The notes under the pieces are model-generated. The model did no database searches and had not been told where the DNA came from. It saw only the letters and a list, made by a program, of their open reading frames with translations. Position numbers and translations under genes: made by a program. A stretch of DNA of 64,000 nucleotides, taken from the NCBI GenBank assembly GCA_013146195.2, contig CM028381.1, forward strand, positions 97,900,380 to 97,964,379, given 5' to 3'. Source of the DNA: Codonopsis lanceolata. Its lineage: Eukaryota; Streptophyta; Magnoliopsida; Asterales; Campanulaceae. Of this stretch, positions 50,380 to 62,084 are shown piece by piece (within the stretch, counting starts at the first letter, position 1; each line of letters begins with the position of its first letter).

Positions 50380-51780
50380 TCTCTATTTATATAAAAAAGC
50401 TAGGTAGTCTAAAAGAGGTAAAATCCCGTCAAACTACACTTGCTAAAAAAGAAAAGTCATATTTAAGTATTAGTATATAGGGATTAGTTAACATACATTG
50501 AGAATACAAATTTAACTAATTGATTACGCAGCTCTCAAAATTTATTGTAAATGTGCAAATATGCACATGTGGTAGAAAATATCAAGTTTCTATGTAGTAG
50601 TATTTAATAGGAATAGCCACCCATTGAAAATATATAAATACAAATATCTTTTGGTGCATTCTTAATTTACTGATTAATTAAAGGGTGGGGATAACAACAC
50701 CCCAATTCCCTATTTCTACACCCCATTTATTTCTACACCCCATTTTTTTTTCACATCTCACTCTACACCCCACCTAACTACCCATTTTACCCTTCCCACA
50801 TCTCTCACAGCGTCTTCCTCCCTCAGTCGACAACACGTCTGTCTTCCTCGCGTTCGAATCTTCCTCCCTCAGCCGGCAACACCTCCGTCTTCTCACGTTC
50901 ATTTTCCTCCCTCCGTTTTGCATCCAGCGACTTCCCACCTCCGTTCGTCTTCTTCCCTCCGTTCTGCGTCCCTGACCTTCCCACCTCCCTTCTGCATCCC
51001 TTCAATCCGGTCATCTTCTTCGTCGCCGGCCACCAGCAAATTCCATCTCCGATGACGCGGCATCTCACACTGGTCGAACACAAATGAGAGTGTTCGACTC
51101 ATGGTGGCCGAACCAACCTCAACCACTTCGACTCATGGTGGCCGAACCAATCTCTGCCATTTCATCACTCCATGACCGAACAATATCAAAGCATACGAGG
51201 TAGGTTTTTACGTATTTTCACACGATGGTATTTGTGTAATATTTTCAAGTGGGGTGTAGAAATAGGATTTTGGGGTGTGATTATCCCCACCCTTAATTAA
51301 AATGAGCAAATAGCATTGAAATAAAAACAAATGTGCTATAAAAAAACATGTTTATTGAATATATGTGATTACAAAATAAAATATAACCACAATTAATTAT
51401 AAAAAGTCTGCTATGAAAATCTTTATATATGATTGTATTTGAAACTTTTGTATCTCTTTTATTGTACCTGAAATTATAATATCAAGACAAAATTTATTTT
51501 TGTAAATAGCCACAATTAATTATAACCTATTGGTAAATCATAAGAATATACACTATTAAATCATAGCAGTAGATATCAAGCACAAATCATAGTTAATTAT
51601 TAAACTTAAGAAAATTATGAACGAGAAAATAACTTAAATAATTCATAAAATAATGAGTTAAATGATATCAATTATATCGATATAATTTGTTATTTTTATC
51701 ATGTTTTTTTAATTTTGTTGAATCTTCATTTTATTTAAGTATAATTTAATTAAAATATATATATGCGGGTGTAAAACTAG
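50380..51780 (+). mobile_element. Probable Helitron B, abutting Helitron A
   Basis: It starts TCTCTATTTATATAAAAAAG directly after the CTAG of Helitron A and ends GCGGGTGTAAAACTAG at 51780 before host T. The final 14 bases equal the end of the Helitron at 35738, but no obvious 3' hairpin is left. A Mutator-like element (50683-51292) is nested inside. Confidence 0.5.
50683..51292. mobile_element. Mutator-like non-autonomous element
   Basis: About 42-bp inverted ends (GGGTGGGGATAA...CTATTTCTACACCCC) agree at roughly 37 positions, and a perfect 9-bp duplication TTAATTAAA flanks them (50674-50682, 51293-51301). Nine bases is the Mutator signature. The interior is clearly more GC-rich than its surroundings and includes a tandem GACTCATGGTGGCCGAACCA unit (about 51095 and 51128), which may be captured genic DNA; no protein is recognised in it. 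Confidence 0.85.
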
Positions 51781-51782
51781 TA

Positions 51783-52106
51783 CTCCCCCTGTTCCTAAAT
51801 TATCGTCCTCCTTTCTTTTTTCGTCCGTCCCAAATAATTATCCAGTTTGAAACTTACTTTTTTAGAACATCACTTTTATCACTTTACTCCTACTTTTTAT
51901 CCTATTTTAATTTTAATTATGAGTATTTTTTAGAACATCAATTTTACCACTTTACTCTTACTTTTTATCATATTTTAATTATGAGTCACATATACATGAG
52001 TTTTAAAGGAAATTGCATATTAAACCAATATAAATAATCAAGTCAATTGTTTTTCCTTAATCTGTGCGTCGGGTCAACTAGAATGATAATTTAGGGACGC
52101 ATGGAG
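51783..52106. mobile_element. Stowaway-like MITE upstream of the SDR gene
   Basis: Starts CTCCCCCTGTTCCTAAATTA and ends TTTAGGGACGCATGGAG between TA dinucleotides. An internal segment containing AGAACATCA...TTTTACCACTTTACT is duplicated, making it longer than its relatives. It sits about 160 bases from the SDR start codon and may supply leader or promoter sequence. Confidence 0.75.
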
Positions 52107-52265
52107 TAAGTTAAAACGAGAGGGAATATTTACCTGTAATAATTTATTATTTTTGTTTGTTTGTTTGTTTTTTTTAAAAAAATTTCTTTTGATATCTACT
52201 CTGCCTTCCTGGTATAACTTCCGAGAACATTTGGGAGTGAGCAAACTGGGCTAAGTTAGGTGCCT

Positions 52266-55200
52266 ATGGCGGCGTTAACCGCGATGATGAACGGAACCGG
52301 ACAGCAAAGGACGGTGCTGATAACGGGGGTGAGCAAAGGGCTCGGTAAGGCCTTAGCCCTAGAGTTGGCTAAGAGAGGTCACGCCGTCATTGGTTGCTCT
52401 CGTTCACAGGACAAACTCAATTCCCTACAAGCTGAACTTATTTCCCTTTCTTCCTCTTCTTCTCCTTCCCAACCCCTCGATTCTACCACCTCCCACAAGC
52501 ATCTCTTCATCAACGTCGACGTCGTACGTTCCCTCTATCTCTCTCCGTTGCCTTTCGTTGCCGTGCTAATTTTCATTTCTAACATTGATGAATCTGATAT
52601 GTTATGCATTTTATATAATTTTGCATTTGTTTCTCCTTTGAATTTCTTAATTTTGATTTACTTGAATGAATTCTTGTATAATAATCCCTACGAATATTTG
52701 TACCTCTCTCTCTCTCTCTCTCACGCACACACACACACTGACACTCGCCCTCCTGTACACTCAGCAGCTGTCTATGTAGTGTTTGGTTATACGCTCTTTG
52801 CATTTCCTTGAGCTCTGGTTTTTTGTCCCATCGAGATTTTTAGAAGGAGCCATTTTGTTTGCTTTCATTTAATATTTAGGTTATTAAAGTGGAGCTTGAA
52901 CGGAACTGGAATAGGTTTTGGATAAGTAACAAGGGGATTTTCACGAATTGAGTCGGCTCAAACTTGGCTCATTAGAATCTCAGCTAATGAGGTAAATGGA
53001 GCCGGCTAGAGCTTGCCTCAGTAGAAATCTCGACAGCTGAGGTAAATTGATGCTAGTCTATTCATGATCGTTACGGCTTGAATAAGCTCAATAAAGACCT
53101 AAATGTAGTACAATTTTTAAACATGTTTTACATGATCTTTTTTCTCTTGGTTTTGAGGTTAAACTTGAGCTTGGCTTGTTTGTACTTGATTTCTGAAATC
53201 AATGAATCTAGCTCAGATAAAGGTTAGGATTCCCAAGTCAAAATTGAACCGGCTAAGTGTTAACAAGTGAGAGTTCTGAACAATCATCGATTGGGTCTAC
53301 GTCATTAACTCATGAAGAAGAATGAACGAATATGCCAACTCCCAATAAGAAGTATGCAGTGAGTGTCTAGTACTCAAGTTGGTATGGAGATTGGAACCAA
53401 GGACCTTAAGTTCTTTGCCTGAGTGCCCTTGCCATCTTTCGTACCCCTTGAGGTTGTGTCTGGTACTCAACATTATGAAGCCCTGAAGCTGTAGTCTTGT
53501 TAACTTGGTCATCCTATGATCCTCATGACTTTAAGAAACTTAATCACGAGCTTCTGTCTCCAATGATGGTGGAAATGTTATTTATTTGTTTATCAACAAA
53601 GAATATGATGTCTAATCTCCATATCTCACTCACTAAAAATTCTGAAGTCCTGACAGTACTAAGGAATTCCTGTTGCTGATAATTATATTATCATTGTTTA
53701 TACAGGTTTTAACACCTGTGTCTTTCTATTATTGCAATTCATTTCTCTTGGAATACATCAACAATCATATTGAAAATCTATTGGATAAAGTGCACCGAAG
53801 CATTTCTTTTGGATGATGTCAAGTAATTAAGTTGCTGAATGTTTTAGAGCCTTAACTGTTAAAAAAAAATTAAAAAATAATACTCCCTCCGTTTTCAAAA
53901 TGTTGTCCTCTTTGACCCGGCACACTGTTTAAGAAAAAGTAATTGATTGAATTATAAATATCGGTGAAATGTGTGGTTTCCTTTAATGCCCTTGAGTATG
54001 TGGTCATAGTTAAAGTAGGTAGAAAAAATAAGGGTTTAGTGGTAAAAGTGTTTTCCTAAAAGGGAAAGTTTTGAAAGAGGACAATTATTTAAGAACAGAC
54101 GAGAATAGTAATGCATAAAAGGAGGCTCGAAGGCTGGCTAAAATGTCAATTACTCAAGCCTAAAAGGGGGTCAGTAACCCTTTTAGAGTGTGTGTGGTCT
54201 CGCCACTGCATCTAAAGGTAATCACAAGACGAGAATTGTAATGCGTAAAAGGAGGCTCGAAGGCTGGCTTATGCACTTGTCACCAGTGGCGAACGCAGAT
54301 AACTTTCCAACCAGGTGCACAAATTTAATAAAATTTACTAATCATCTGGGTGCACGAACCAATCCCAATTAAAACGGCGCAATGTAGTTCCTATTTGTTT
54401 TTGAGGGAAATCATGGCCACGGGGTTGACAAGGCCCCTTCAACAAATAAGCTCTCCTAATTCATCAATTTGTTTGAGGTTGTATTCAAATATCTTTTTCC
54501 TTTCTGTCGGATATAAAGGATAAGACTATTCAAATCAATTGATTCTTTGGTAGCTGAAATAACGTGAATCGATCGAGACCGTTTGAATACCAACAGATGC
54601 ACAACCAATTCCAAATTCTTCTGATAGTTTCCGTTTAAAAAATTTCTCCATAATCACTAAAATCAAATTCCTTCAAATCAACCACAAATTAAAAATCTAC
54701 ACAAATAAAAAAAAATCTCATAAATCAACTACTTCAACTTCAAAGTTCAATCCCTAATTTCAGATTAAATAAATAGACTTTTCCTACCAAGATATTGAAC
54801 ACTCAAAAATGCCCTAATTTCATATTATTTCAATTCACAAATCACAATCACAATTACAAATTCACAATTATAAATTTATAATTCACAATCACAAATTCAC
54901 AATCACAAAATTTAAATCATAGATTGAGATTCACAGTTATAAACTTATAATTTAGAAAGTTTTGATTTTTGAAAAATACCTCTTGTAGACAATATAGAGG
55001 CTAGAGCACTAATAAGAGTAGAGTTGGAGTCTTGGAGACTGGAGAGTGGAGACTTCAGTTCAGTCGCCGGTCGGAATCAGAGGGGCAGCCGCTAGAGGCT
55101 GCCGGCTGGAGGCTGGAGTGCTGGACTGGAGTGGCGAAGGCGCGGAGCCTAGAGGAGTGGAGGGAGATCGGAGCACAGGAGGGACGACGGACTAGGGAGG

Positions 55201-58200
55201 AGAGCCGGAGACCGAGAGACAGAGTGAGAGGGAGACAGGAGGGAGAGGCTGAGAGTGAGAGGTAGTCAGGGAGGGCGACAGGATTTTCTGATTTGGGAAG
55301 GGATTTAGGGATTCAATTTTCAGACAATGCCAATGGTAAGTAAAAAAAAAAAACTTTTATAGTTGAGGGCAAATTGTATAAATTTTATCCAGGTGGGGGC
55401 AAATTGTATAATATTACAATTTTTTTTTAAAAGAAACCTTTGACAAAATTACCCCCAAGTGGGGGCAACTGCCCCCATACCCATAGGCATGCGTCCGCCA
55501 CTGCTTGTCACTGTAAGGTTTGTATGGCTGCTTTAATTCCTTATTCACGGAGAGGCATGCCCATGTCTGAGATTAAGGTAGTTTCAGTGGGTCACTTTCA
55601 GTGTGATATTTGTTTCTTCACATTTGACGCATGGAGAAAAGTCTTTACAGGTTGAACCTTAATCTACATGGTGATACTTGGTTCGAGCGCATTAGTCCTG
55701 CAGAGATTTAGCAAAGCCTCAATATTGGGATGTAGTAAAACATTCTTTGGTCTTAGATTCTGAATTTTGAAGGTTACTATTAGATATTTAATATAGTTGT
55801 TTTACTGTTTCTGTAGAGGTCAGATAGCAGTGTTGAAGAGTTGGCACGTGCTGTTATGGAAAAGAAGGGTGTCCCAGATATCATAGGTACATGGATATTT
55901 GATCAGGTCTTTTGTATTGCCACTTAAATTTTGATTGTTCACCACAGTAGTGGCATCATGGGTGTGGATGAATCGCAGATTATACATACTCTACTAGTTA
56001 AAGTCTACACTTTATGAACGGGAAAGTTAACCATCCATAACACTATGCACATTTTACATGGTAAGTTATATGGAGAAGATACAAGCAAAAGCCAAGTTTT
56101 TTGATGTTCTTGTCGCGTTCATTGTTGTATTTTCTCATACTGAGAAAGACTCGCATAAACCTGATCAAGAGAGGTAGTATAAATTTTTTGTTGAATTATA
56201 ATAATTGGTCATTGATAAATGTATACTGATCTTTGAGAAGTATTGAATAGTACTATGCCACATAACTTGTTTACCAGATGATTTGAACGTGTCATACAAC
56301 TTGGATTTAGACTCTCGTAATGACTTGCTTCAGGATTGACCCTCTGTTTGAAGTGTTGATTTATTTTTATATCATTTTCGATTACTGAATTTGCTTTGTA
56401 GCTATTCTAGATAATAAACTTGAACACTTTCTGGTCAGAGGTTGAACCATTATAAATCATGGAAAAAACCACTATCACAGAAAGCAGCTTAATAACACAA
56501 ATTTAATGATCTACGTTATTGATGGGCTGTCCTTTCAGGGAAGCTCAAGATATGTTTCAATCTGCATATCGGGGTTAGTGTTTGGTATCTCTGTTTGAGT
56601 TCAATGAATGAAGCAGTTATCATATTGGCTTTCACCCCCAGGGACAATCATTTCAATACCTTTTACCACTATGGTTGTCGTGTAATGGGCTGGGAAAGTA
56701 AAAGTAAAAAAAAAAAAACAGTTTTTGGTAGGCTATCTAATATAATTTGAAAAGATATTTCAGATTTAATCTGGTTGACTAATCGCATTAGACTAGTGAA
56801 TTCAGATTAGATTTGAAATTATTCGTTTTTTATCATTATTCATCAAGTTTTGTGGACTTGGATTACTTAAATGAGCTTGTTGATTGATTCCTTACGTTAA
56901 AGGTGATAATCAAATATGAATGGTGGTTTTATTTCAGGAGGTGTAAATTTAGCTCCTTGATCTTGAATTATGTAATTTGATAAATGGGCCTTGCCAGACT
57001 CCTGGCTCCTTTATCGTTTTTATCATATTGTGGCACCTTTATTGTCATAACTGTCATGTCATGACTCCTATATTGTCGCAATTACAATCTTGTTCTTATG
57101 TAATTGTTTTTCATGTTTTTCTTAAGGTTCTTCTTTGTCTTCTCTTTTTGTGTGTAAGCAGATATTTATTTCTAAAATATTTTCTTTTTGCATGCTTCTC
57201 TCTTCTCTCTGATTGTAGTAGCATTCAGGTCATTCACTTGTATCTTAAAGAAGGGTATCTGCAGTAAACAATGCAGGCACTATAAATAGGAACAACAAAC
57301 TATGGGAGGTTCCAGTGGAAGAGTTTGATGCTGTCATAGATACAAATATAAAGGGAATAGCAAATATGTTGCGTCACTTCATTCCCCTTATGGTTGAGAG
57401 CAAGCAAGGGGTTATTGTCAATATGTCGTCTGGGTGGGGAAGATCTGGTGCAGCACAGGTAAAACTTAAAAAGTAACAACAGGCTTGAATCTTGTAGTTT
57501 ATCCCCTTCTTTATATGATTGTTGTTATTAGTTTGATTTTGTTTTATGCAAGCTAGTATGTCTGCGCTGCAAGTAGTTTAACTATGCTCATACATGATTC
57601 TTGGAAAACTGCAATGTTGCAGCTAATTCCCCATATTACCAATGCATAAGCTGGCTGAGGCTCCATCACATGATTTTATGATTAAAATGTGAATTTTTGA
57701 CTTTTGGATCATCTTATGAATACTTAGTTATTAATCTTAGTACAATGCTGAGATTGTTCTGCTTTCTTGACGATCCTCTTATCAGTTACAAGTTCCTATT
57801 TTTGGAATTTAAAAATTGTCCAATATGGGGATTGAACTGGAACATTAATGGGTTGCAAACTTTGAATTGAGCAGTCTAGCTTGCAGGTCACCTGATTGGG
57901 TGTTAAGATCTCTGCTGCAGGCTCATCTATTTTACATATTGGATTTTGACAATATTAGTTGGTTACTGCATATTTATATACTTTCAACAGGTAGCTCCTT
58001 ATTGTGCTTCAAAGTGGGCAGTAGAGGGTTTGACCAAGTCAGTGGCAAAGGAGTTACCCAGTGGATTGGCAATTGTTGCACTCAACCCAGGCGTAATCAA
58101 CACTGAGATGCTTGCGTCATGCTTTGGCAGTAATTCTACTCTGTACCAGACGCCTGAGTCATGGTATCTATCTTTTATCCTTTTCCCCTTGCATATATCT

Positions 58201-60008
58201 TTTGTACTCCCTCCGTTCCTAAATAATTGTCCTATCCTTTTTTGTTTGTTTCAAAATAATTGTCCTTTTTCAAAACTTTTCTTTTTAGGAAAACATTTTT
58301 ACCACGTTACCTTTACTTCTTCTACCTCCTTTAATTATGGCCACATGCACAAGGGCATTAAAGGAAACCACACATTACACCAATAATTATAATACAGCCA
58401 ATTACTTTTTATTAAACAGTGTGCCAGTCAAAGAGGACGATTATTTAGGAACGGAGGGAGTATTGGTTTTTCAGAAACTATCATAACCGTTTCCGGTGTA
58501 GAATACATCTTGCATTGAAAGAGCTTGTAACCAGTCATTAACATATTGTATTTTGAAGTATCAACTTGATATAAAGCTGATCACTTGAGAATTCTGAGAA
58601 GACAACTTTGCTAAATATTTTAGTAACTAGTATTACTGATTGAACAGAATATAAGCGGATTTGATCGTTTTATCATTTTTAGTGTATATGTAATATTCTT
58701 TTTTGCAGACCGTGTCCCATTTAAAAGGACTTCTTCTTTCTTTCTAGTCACATGCTCTGTGTAACAATAAAATATTGTTACTTTATTTTTCCTATCCATG
58801 CTTTTGTATCCAGAAAAAAACAATATCTTTATTCTTTTGGATAACCTGTTGAAGACTAAATCAAAGGAAAAAGGCTCAAGTCTGCACACCATACTTGTCC
58901 CGGCTCAAGCCATGTCATGACTCATGAGGCACTTGCATAGTATGTGTTGGATCCAGGCTCAAAACATCGCCCAGGGTTTAAAGTTATACTTGTACACTTA
59001 GTTTATGGAGGTTGTTCAAAGTAAGATGAAAGGAAGAGAGAACTTTGAGGCAGCCATTCTGTAAGTAACTTGGGAGGATGGGATGGAAATCAGATGCAAA
59101 TGATGAATTTGTGTCCAATGAGTGTGACTATTATTGCTTATCAAAAAATGAATGTGACTATTATTTGGCATGAGCCTGATGACAACACTTACTGGAGCAC
59201 AAGATGAGGAAACTTATTAGAAGAAAATTAACTCGAATTGCTTTGCCTGCCTTGCGCCTTGATCCTGAGTGACCCCCTTTGTGCCTTGTTGCACCTTGAA
59301 CCTTTAATAACTATGTGCCCAGTGCCTAACATCTGATGCAAAAGGAAATGCTTTCGTGGACATTGTTCTTGTAAATTGCAATTGTACATGATGAACTAGC
59401 TTAGCATAGGCAGATGATAGGCTGGATTGTTGGCAAAGATATAACTGCATTTGGTCTTTTAAACTCGAAGTTCCCTAGTTGGTTGTTAGGCGCATGCATA
59501 TTATTTATGGTGGAAAGCTTAAAAACATATAATGATTAGCTATACGATACACTGCAAAAGATAAAATAAATTAAGCTTCTGTCAGAATGTGTTTAGTATT
59601 GTGCTTTGAGATTTTAAGGGAGATGAGAAATCAAAATAAAAGGCTTACAAACTATGAGTTGTAGAAGGGGTGATCATGGTCCGGTTCGGTCTGGTTTTTG
59701 CTAAAAAAAGGAAGAACAGGAACCAAACTAATGCTCTGGTTCTTGAAGAATCAGAAACCTACCCAAGATGTATGAGAACCAATACTTTGGTCCGGTCCAG
59801 AACCAACCCGAAATGTATGAGAACCAATACTTTGGTCCGGTCCAGAACCAACCCGAAATGTATGAGAACCGGAATGAGACCAAATGAACACATGAGTTTA
59901 ACACTTCAGAGTATGAAACAAGATTTACGATAAAAACATGTAAAACTTACTACAATTCAAGAACTAGGAGTTGAAGAACAATTCACTCAAATAAAGAGAA
60001 AGATGTGA

Positions 60009-60066
<58 letters not shown>

Positions 60067-60575
60067 ATATATTTATATTATATAGGTATTGGTTTGGTCC
60101 GGTTCTAGAACCAATTTATAAGTTTGAAAATCGGGACCGAACCAATTAACTGGCTCTAATAAAAACCGGAACCGGAACCAAATCAATAAATTGGGTTGGT
60201 CCAAATTTTAATGGTTTGGTCCGGTCCTATTGGTTCGATCCGGTTCTGAAAAAATCATGCTCACCCAAGTGTCCGTTGTAGCTGAAGGGTCTTTAAATAG
60301 TTTTAATCTTTACGTGTGAAAATTACTTATATGTGTGTGTAGTATGTATTAATGTAGTAGTACACTAGTACCACAACCTCACACCCAACTTGAGCATCAT
60401 TTTGGGTTCTGTCCCAGAATGAAATTCCTTTTTAGTTTCAATTGACCAATACATGTGCTAAGTTATCAATGGAAAACTTTCATCCTGACTAGTTTTAACA
60501 TGCAGGGCTCCAAAGGCTGCTGCAATGATACTGAATCTGACAATGGCAGACAATGGTGCATCTCTTTCCGTGTAA
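52266..60575 (+). CDS. NADPH-dependent pterin aldehyde reductase (SDR family)
   Basis: A cytosolic short-chain dehydrogenase/reductase that, in Arabidopsis (At1g10310), reduces pterin-6-aldehydes in folate salvage. Five exons: 52266-52523, 55817-55886, 57265-57458, 57991-58163, 60506-60575; phases join to 254 residues (Arabidopsis about 242). Motifs: cofactor loop TGVSKGLG (20-27), NNAG (111-114), catalytic S164/S165, Y178 and K182 in YCASK, and LNPGVINTEM. The C-terminus ADNGASLSV matches the family. The ATG at 52266 is chosen because the frame upstream opens only with GTG. Intron 1 (3.3 kb) contains a MITE and a hAT element; intron 4 contains a MITE and a further repeat. Exons are intact, so the gene is probably functional. 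Confidence 0.93.
53883..54108. mobile_element. Stowaway-like MITE, SDR intron 1
   Basis: Left end CTCCCTCCGTTTTCAAAATG; right end AAGAACAGACGAGAATAG, weathered. The interior matches the 13921 and 58207 copies (GACCCGGCACACTG, GGTAAAAGTGTTTTCC). Confidence 0.75.
54095..54270. repeat. Direct duplication beside the hAT element
   Basis: AGACGAGAATAGTAATGCAT plus the following AAAAGGAGGCTCGAAGGCTG occurs near 54096 and again near 54229 with two or three differences. The first copy includes the end of the MITE, so the duplication is younger than that insertion. Confidence 0.75.
54284..55503. mobile_element. hAT-type non-autonomous transposon, SDR intron 1
   Basis: Ends CAGTGGCGAACGCA and inverted CAGTGGCGGACGCA, with a perfect 8-bp duplication CTTGTCAC (54276-54283 and 55504-55511). 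The body is AT-rich up to about 54960, then sharply GC-rich and purine-biased at 55020-55280. No hAT transposase is seen. The GC-rich patch could be a captured leader or exon; the open frame at 55032-55265 is compositional and unassigned. Confidence 0.92.
58207..58460. mobile_element. Stowaway-like MITE, SDR intron 4
   Basis: Clean ends CTCCCTCCGTTCCTAAATAA, inverted at the right, with TA flanks. It begins 44 bases after the donor of exon 4. Confidence 0.92.
59665..60266. repeat. CCGGTT-rich interspersed repeat, SDR intron 4
   Basis: The ends carry GGGGTGATCATGGTCCGGTT and, inverted, GGGTGAGCATG, with GGTTCGGTCC words throughout; such layouts occur in small hAT-like elements. Inside are a tandem 43-bp unit (starting GAACCAATACTTTGGTCCGG, near 59778 and 59821) and a (TA)n(TG)n run at 60009-60062. 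No clean target duplication was found. Confidence 0.55.
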
Positions 60576-61066
60576 AGGATAGACCTGAGCACTGCAGAGT
60601 AATACCTTTCCTGGATAGACCCGTTATGATAAGAATATTTTGATATTCAGATTGAGAGCCATATCGTACTTGTATAATGTTGATATTTCATAAACTTGAT
60701 ATTGCCAACGAGCTGCAGCAATTATGCTTGAACTTTTAAAATTAATACGAAGAGATGCTTCACGACAGAACCCCGCATTTTGTTAGGGATGATACTATTT
60801 TTGTCTGCGGTGCACCTGTTGAGGTTGAGGTATGTGACTAACAAGCTGCTTCCGTCTATGGGTAACAGTAAAGGACCCCCTCCATGCAATAGGAGATGGA
60901 TGCAAGTTGATCATGCACCTATCACGTGTGTTTAGCTAAGAGCTAAAATGCAATTTCTCAAATGTATATCACAATTTGCAACCAACAGGATTTGGAATTA
61001 GACCACAAGGCCTTGTTCCCCAAATTAATACGCCCCCCCCCCCCTCACCTCACCGTCACAGGAGAA
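60576..61066. other. SDR 3' region and spacer
   Basis: The SDR 3' untranslated region lies in the first few hundred bases. I see no other gene. A run of 13 C (61032-61044) precedes the kinase pseudogene. Confidence 0.5.
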
Positions 61067-61540
61067 ATGAAAGACAAGTACTAGAAGCTGGAGAAGGTAT
61101 GGGAAGGATTTACGGGAAGGTGTACAAGGACGAGGAGAGCGGTCAGTTGGTGGCTCTTTAGAAGACCCACCTTGGAAGGCATACCTCCAACCGCTCTCCG
61201 GGAGATAACCCTACTTCAGATACTCTCCAATTCCACCTACATCATTCACCTTCCCACCATTCAACACTTGGACAACAAGAACGGCAGGCCCCTCCTTTAC
61301 CTCGTCTTCGAGTACCTCGATACCAATCTCAAAAAAATTCATTGATTCCCACTGCAAGGGCCTAATCCCTCTCCTCTTCCTCCCTCCCAAGTTGTTCCCC
61401 CCCCCCCCCCCCCCTCTTTGGCAAGGATCTTAAGCTACAGATTCTTCTGGTAGATAAAGACAAGGGAATACTCAAGATCGCAGAATTGAGTTTTAGGGAG
61501 GGCTTTCACCGTTCCTCTCAAAAGTTACACGCGTGAGGTA
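61067..61540 (+). pseudogene. CDKB-like kinase retropseudogene
   Basis: Frame fragments match the N-lobe and catalytic start of a plant B-type cyclin-dependent kinase with no introns: KLEKV..EG, YGKVYKDEESGQLVAL, then in shifted frames the PPTALRE-like region, a RPLLYLVFEYLDTNL-like segment (about 61288-61340), VDKDKGILKIAEL (about 61449-61487) and AFTVPLKSYTRE (61502-61537). Stops and at least three frameshifts are present. The loop that should hold the HRDLK motif is partly replaced by an 18-base C run (about 61396-61413), and the copy stops at the activation loop. Lack of introns suggests a processed copy; no poly(A) remains. CDKB1 versus CDKB2 origin is uncertain. Confidence 0.82.
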
Positions 61541-61641
61541 TAATTATACTAGCGTCAACATGTGGCCCATCAACAGTAATATAATTTATGTTTGAAAATT
61601 TACATTTTAACCCTTACCAACCACATGTGACTACATGAGAG

Positions 61642-62076
61642 TAGGTCTGTCAATGGATCGGATATATATCGGATATAGGTAAATCCGAATCCAATCCAAA
61701 ACCATATATCACCATCCGATAATCCGACGGATCAAGTGTATGTCAATCCATATCTGAATCCGTTACCCGTTAACATATCCGATTAAATATACGATCCGAT
61801 CTGAAATATAAATATATAAAAAACAATTAGAATATGAAAAGGAGGAAGATCAAAAAACAACATGCATATATAATTGAGTATATTATGTATATGTATAATA
61901 AGAAATATGTTATTTTCGGATCGGATCCTTAACGGATCGGATATAGCTAAATCCATATCTAATCCATTAATAAATAAATTATCGAATTCAGATTCGGATT
62001 ATTGAACCATTATACAAATATATATCCGAAATTTTGGATCGGATTCGGACCAAAATCCAATCCATTAACAGGCCTA
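61642..62076. mobile_element. hAT-type MITE
   Basis: Inverted ends TAGGTCTGTCAATGGATCGG and TAGGCCTGTTAATGGATTGG, and 8-bp flanks CATGAGAG / CATGAAAG (one mismatch) at 61634-61641 and 62077-62084. The 435-bp body is full of GGATCGGAT / ATCCGATCC words and has no coding sequence. Confidence 0.85.
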
Positions 62077-62084
62077 CATGAAAG

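Noticed and set aside
50823..51126. Overlapping minus-strand frames in the GC-rich Mutator cargo
   Set aside because: They are compositional: two different frames are open over the same bases and neither resembles a known protein.
55032..55265. 77-residue frame in the hAT element
   Set aside because: Purine-rich low complexity; no similarity recognised and no splice context.
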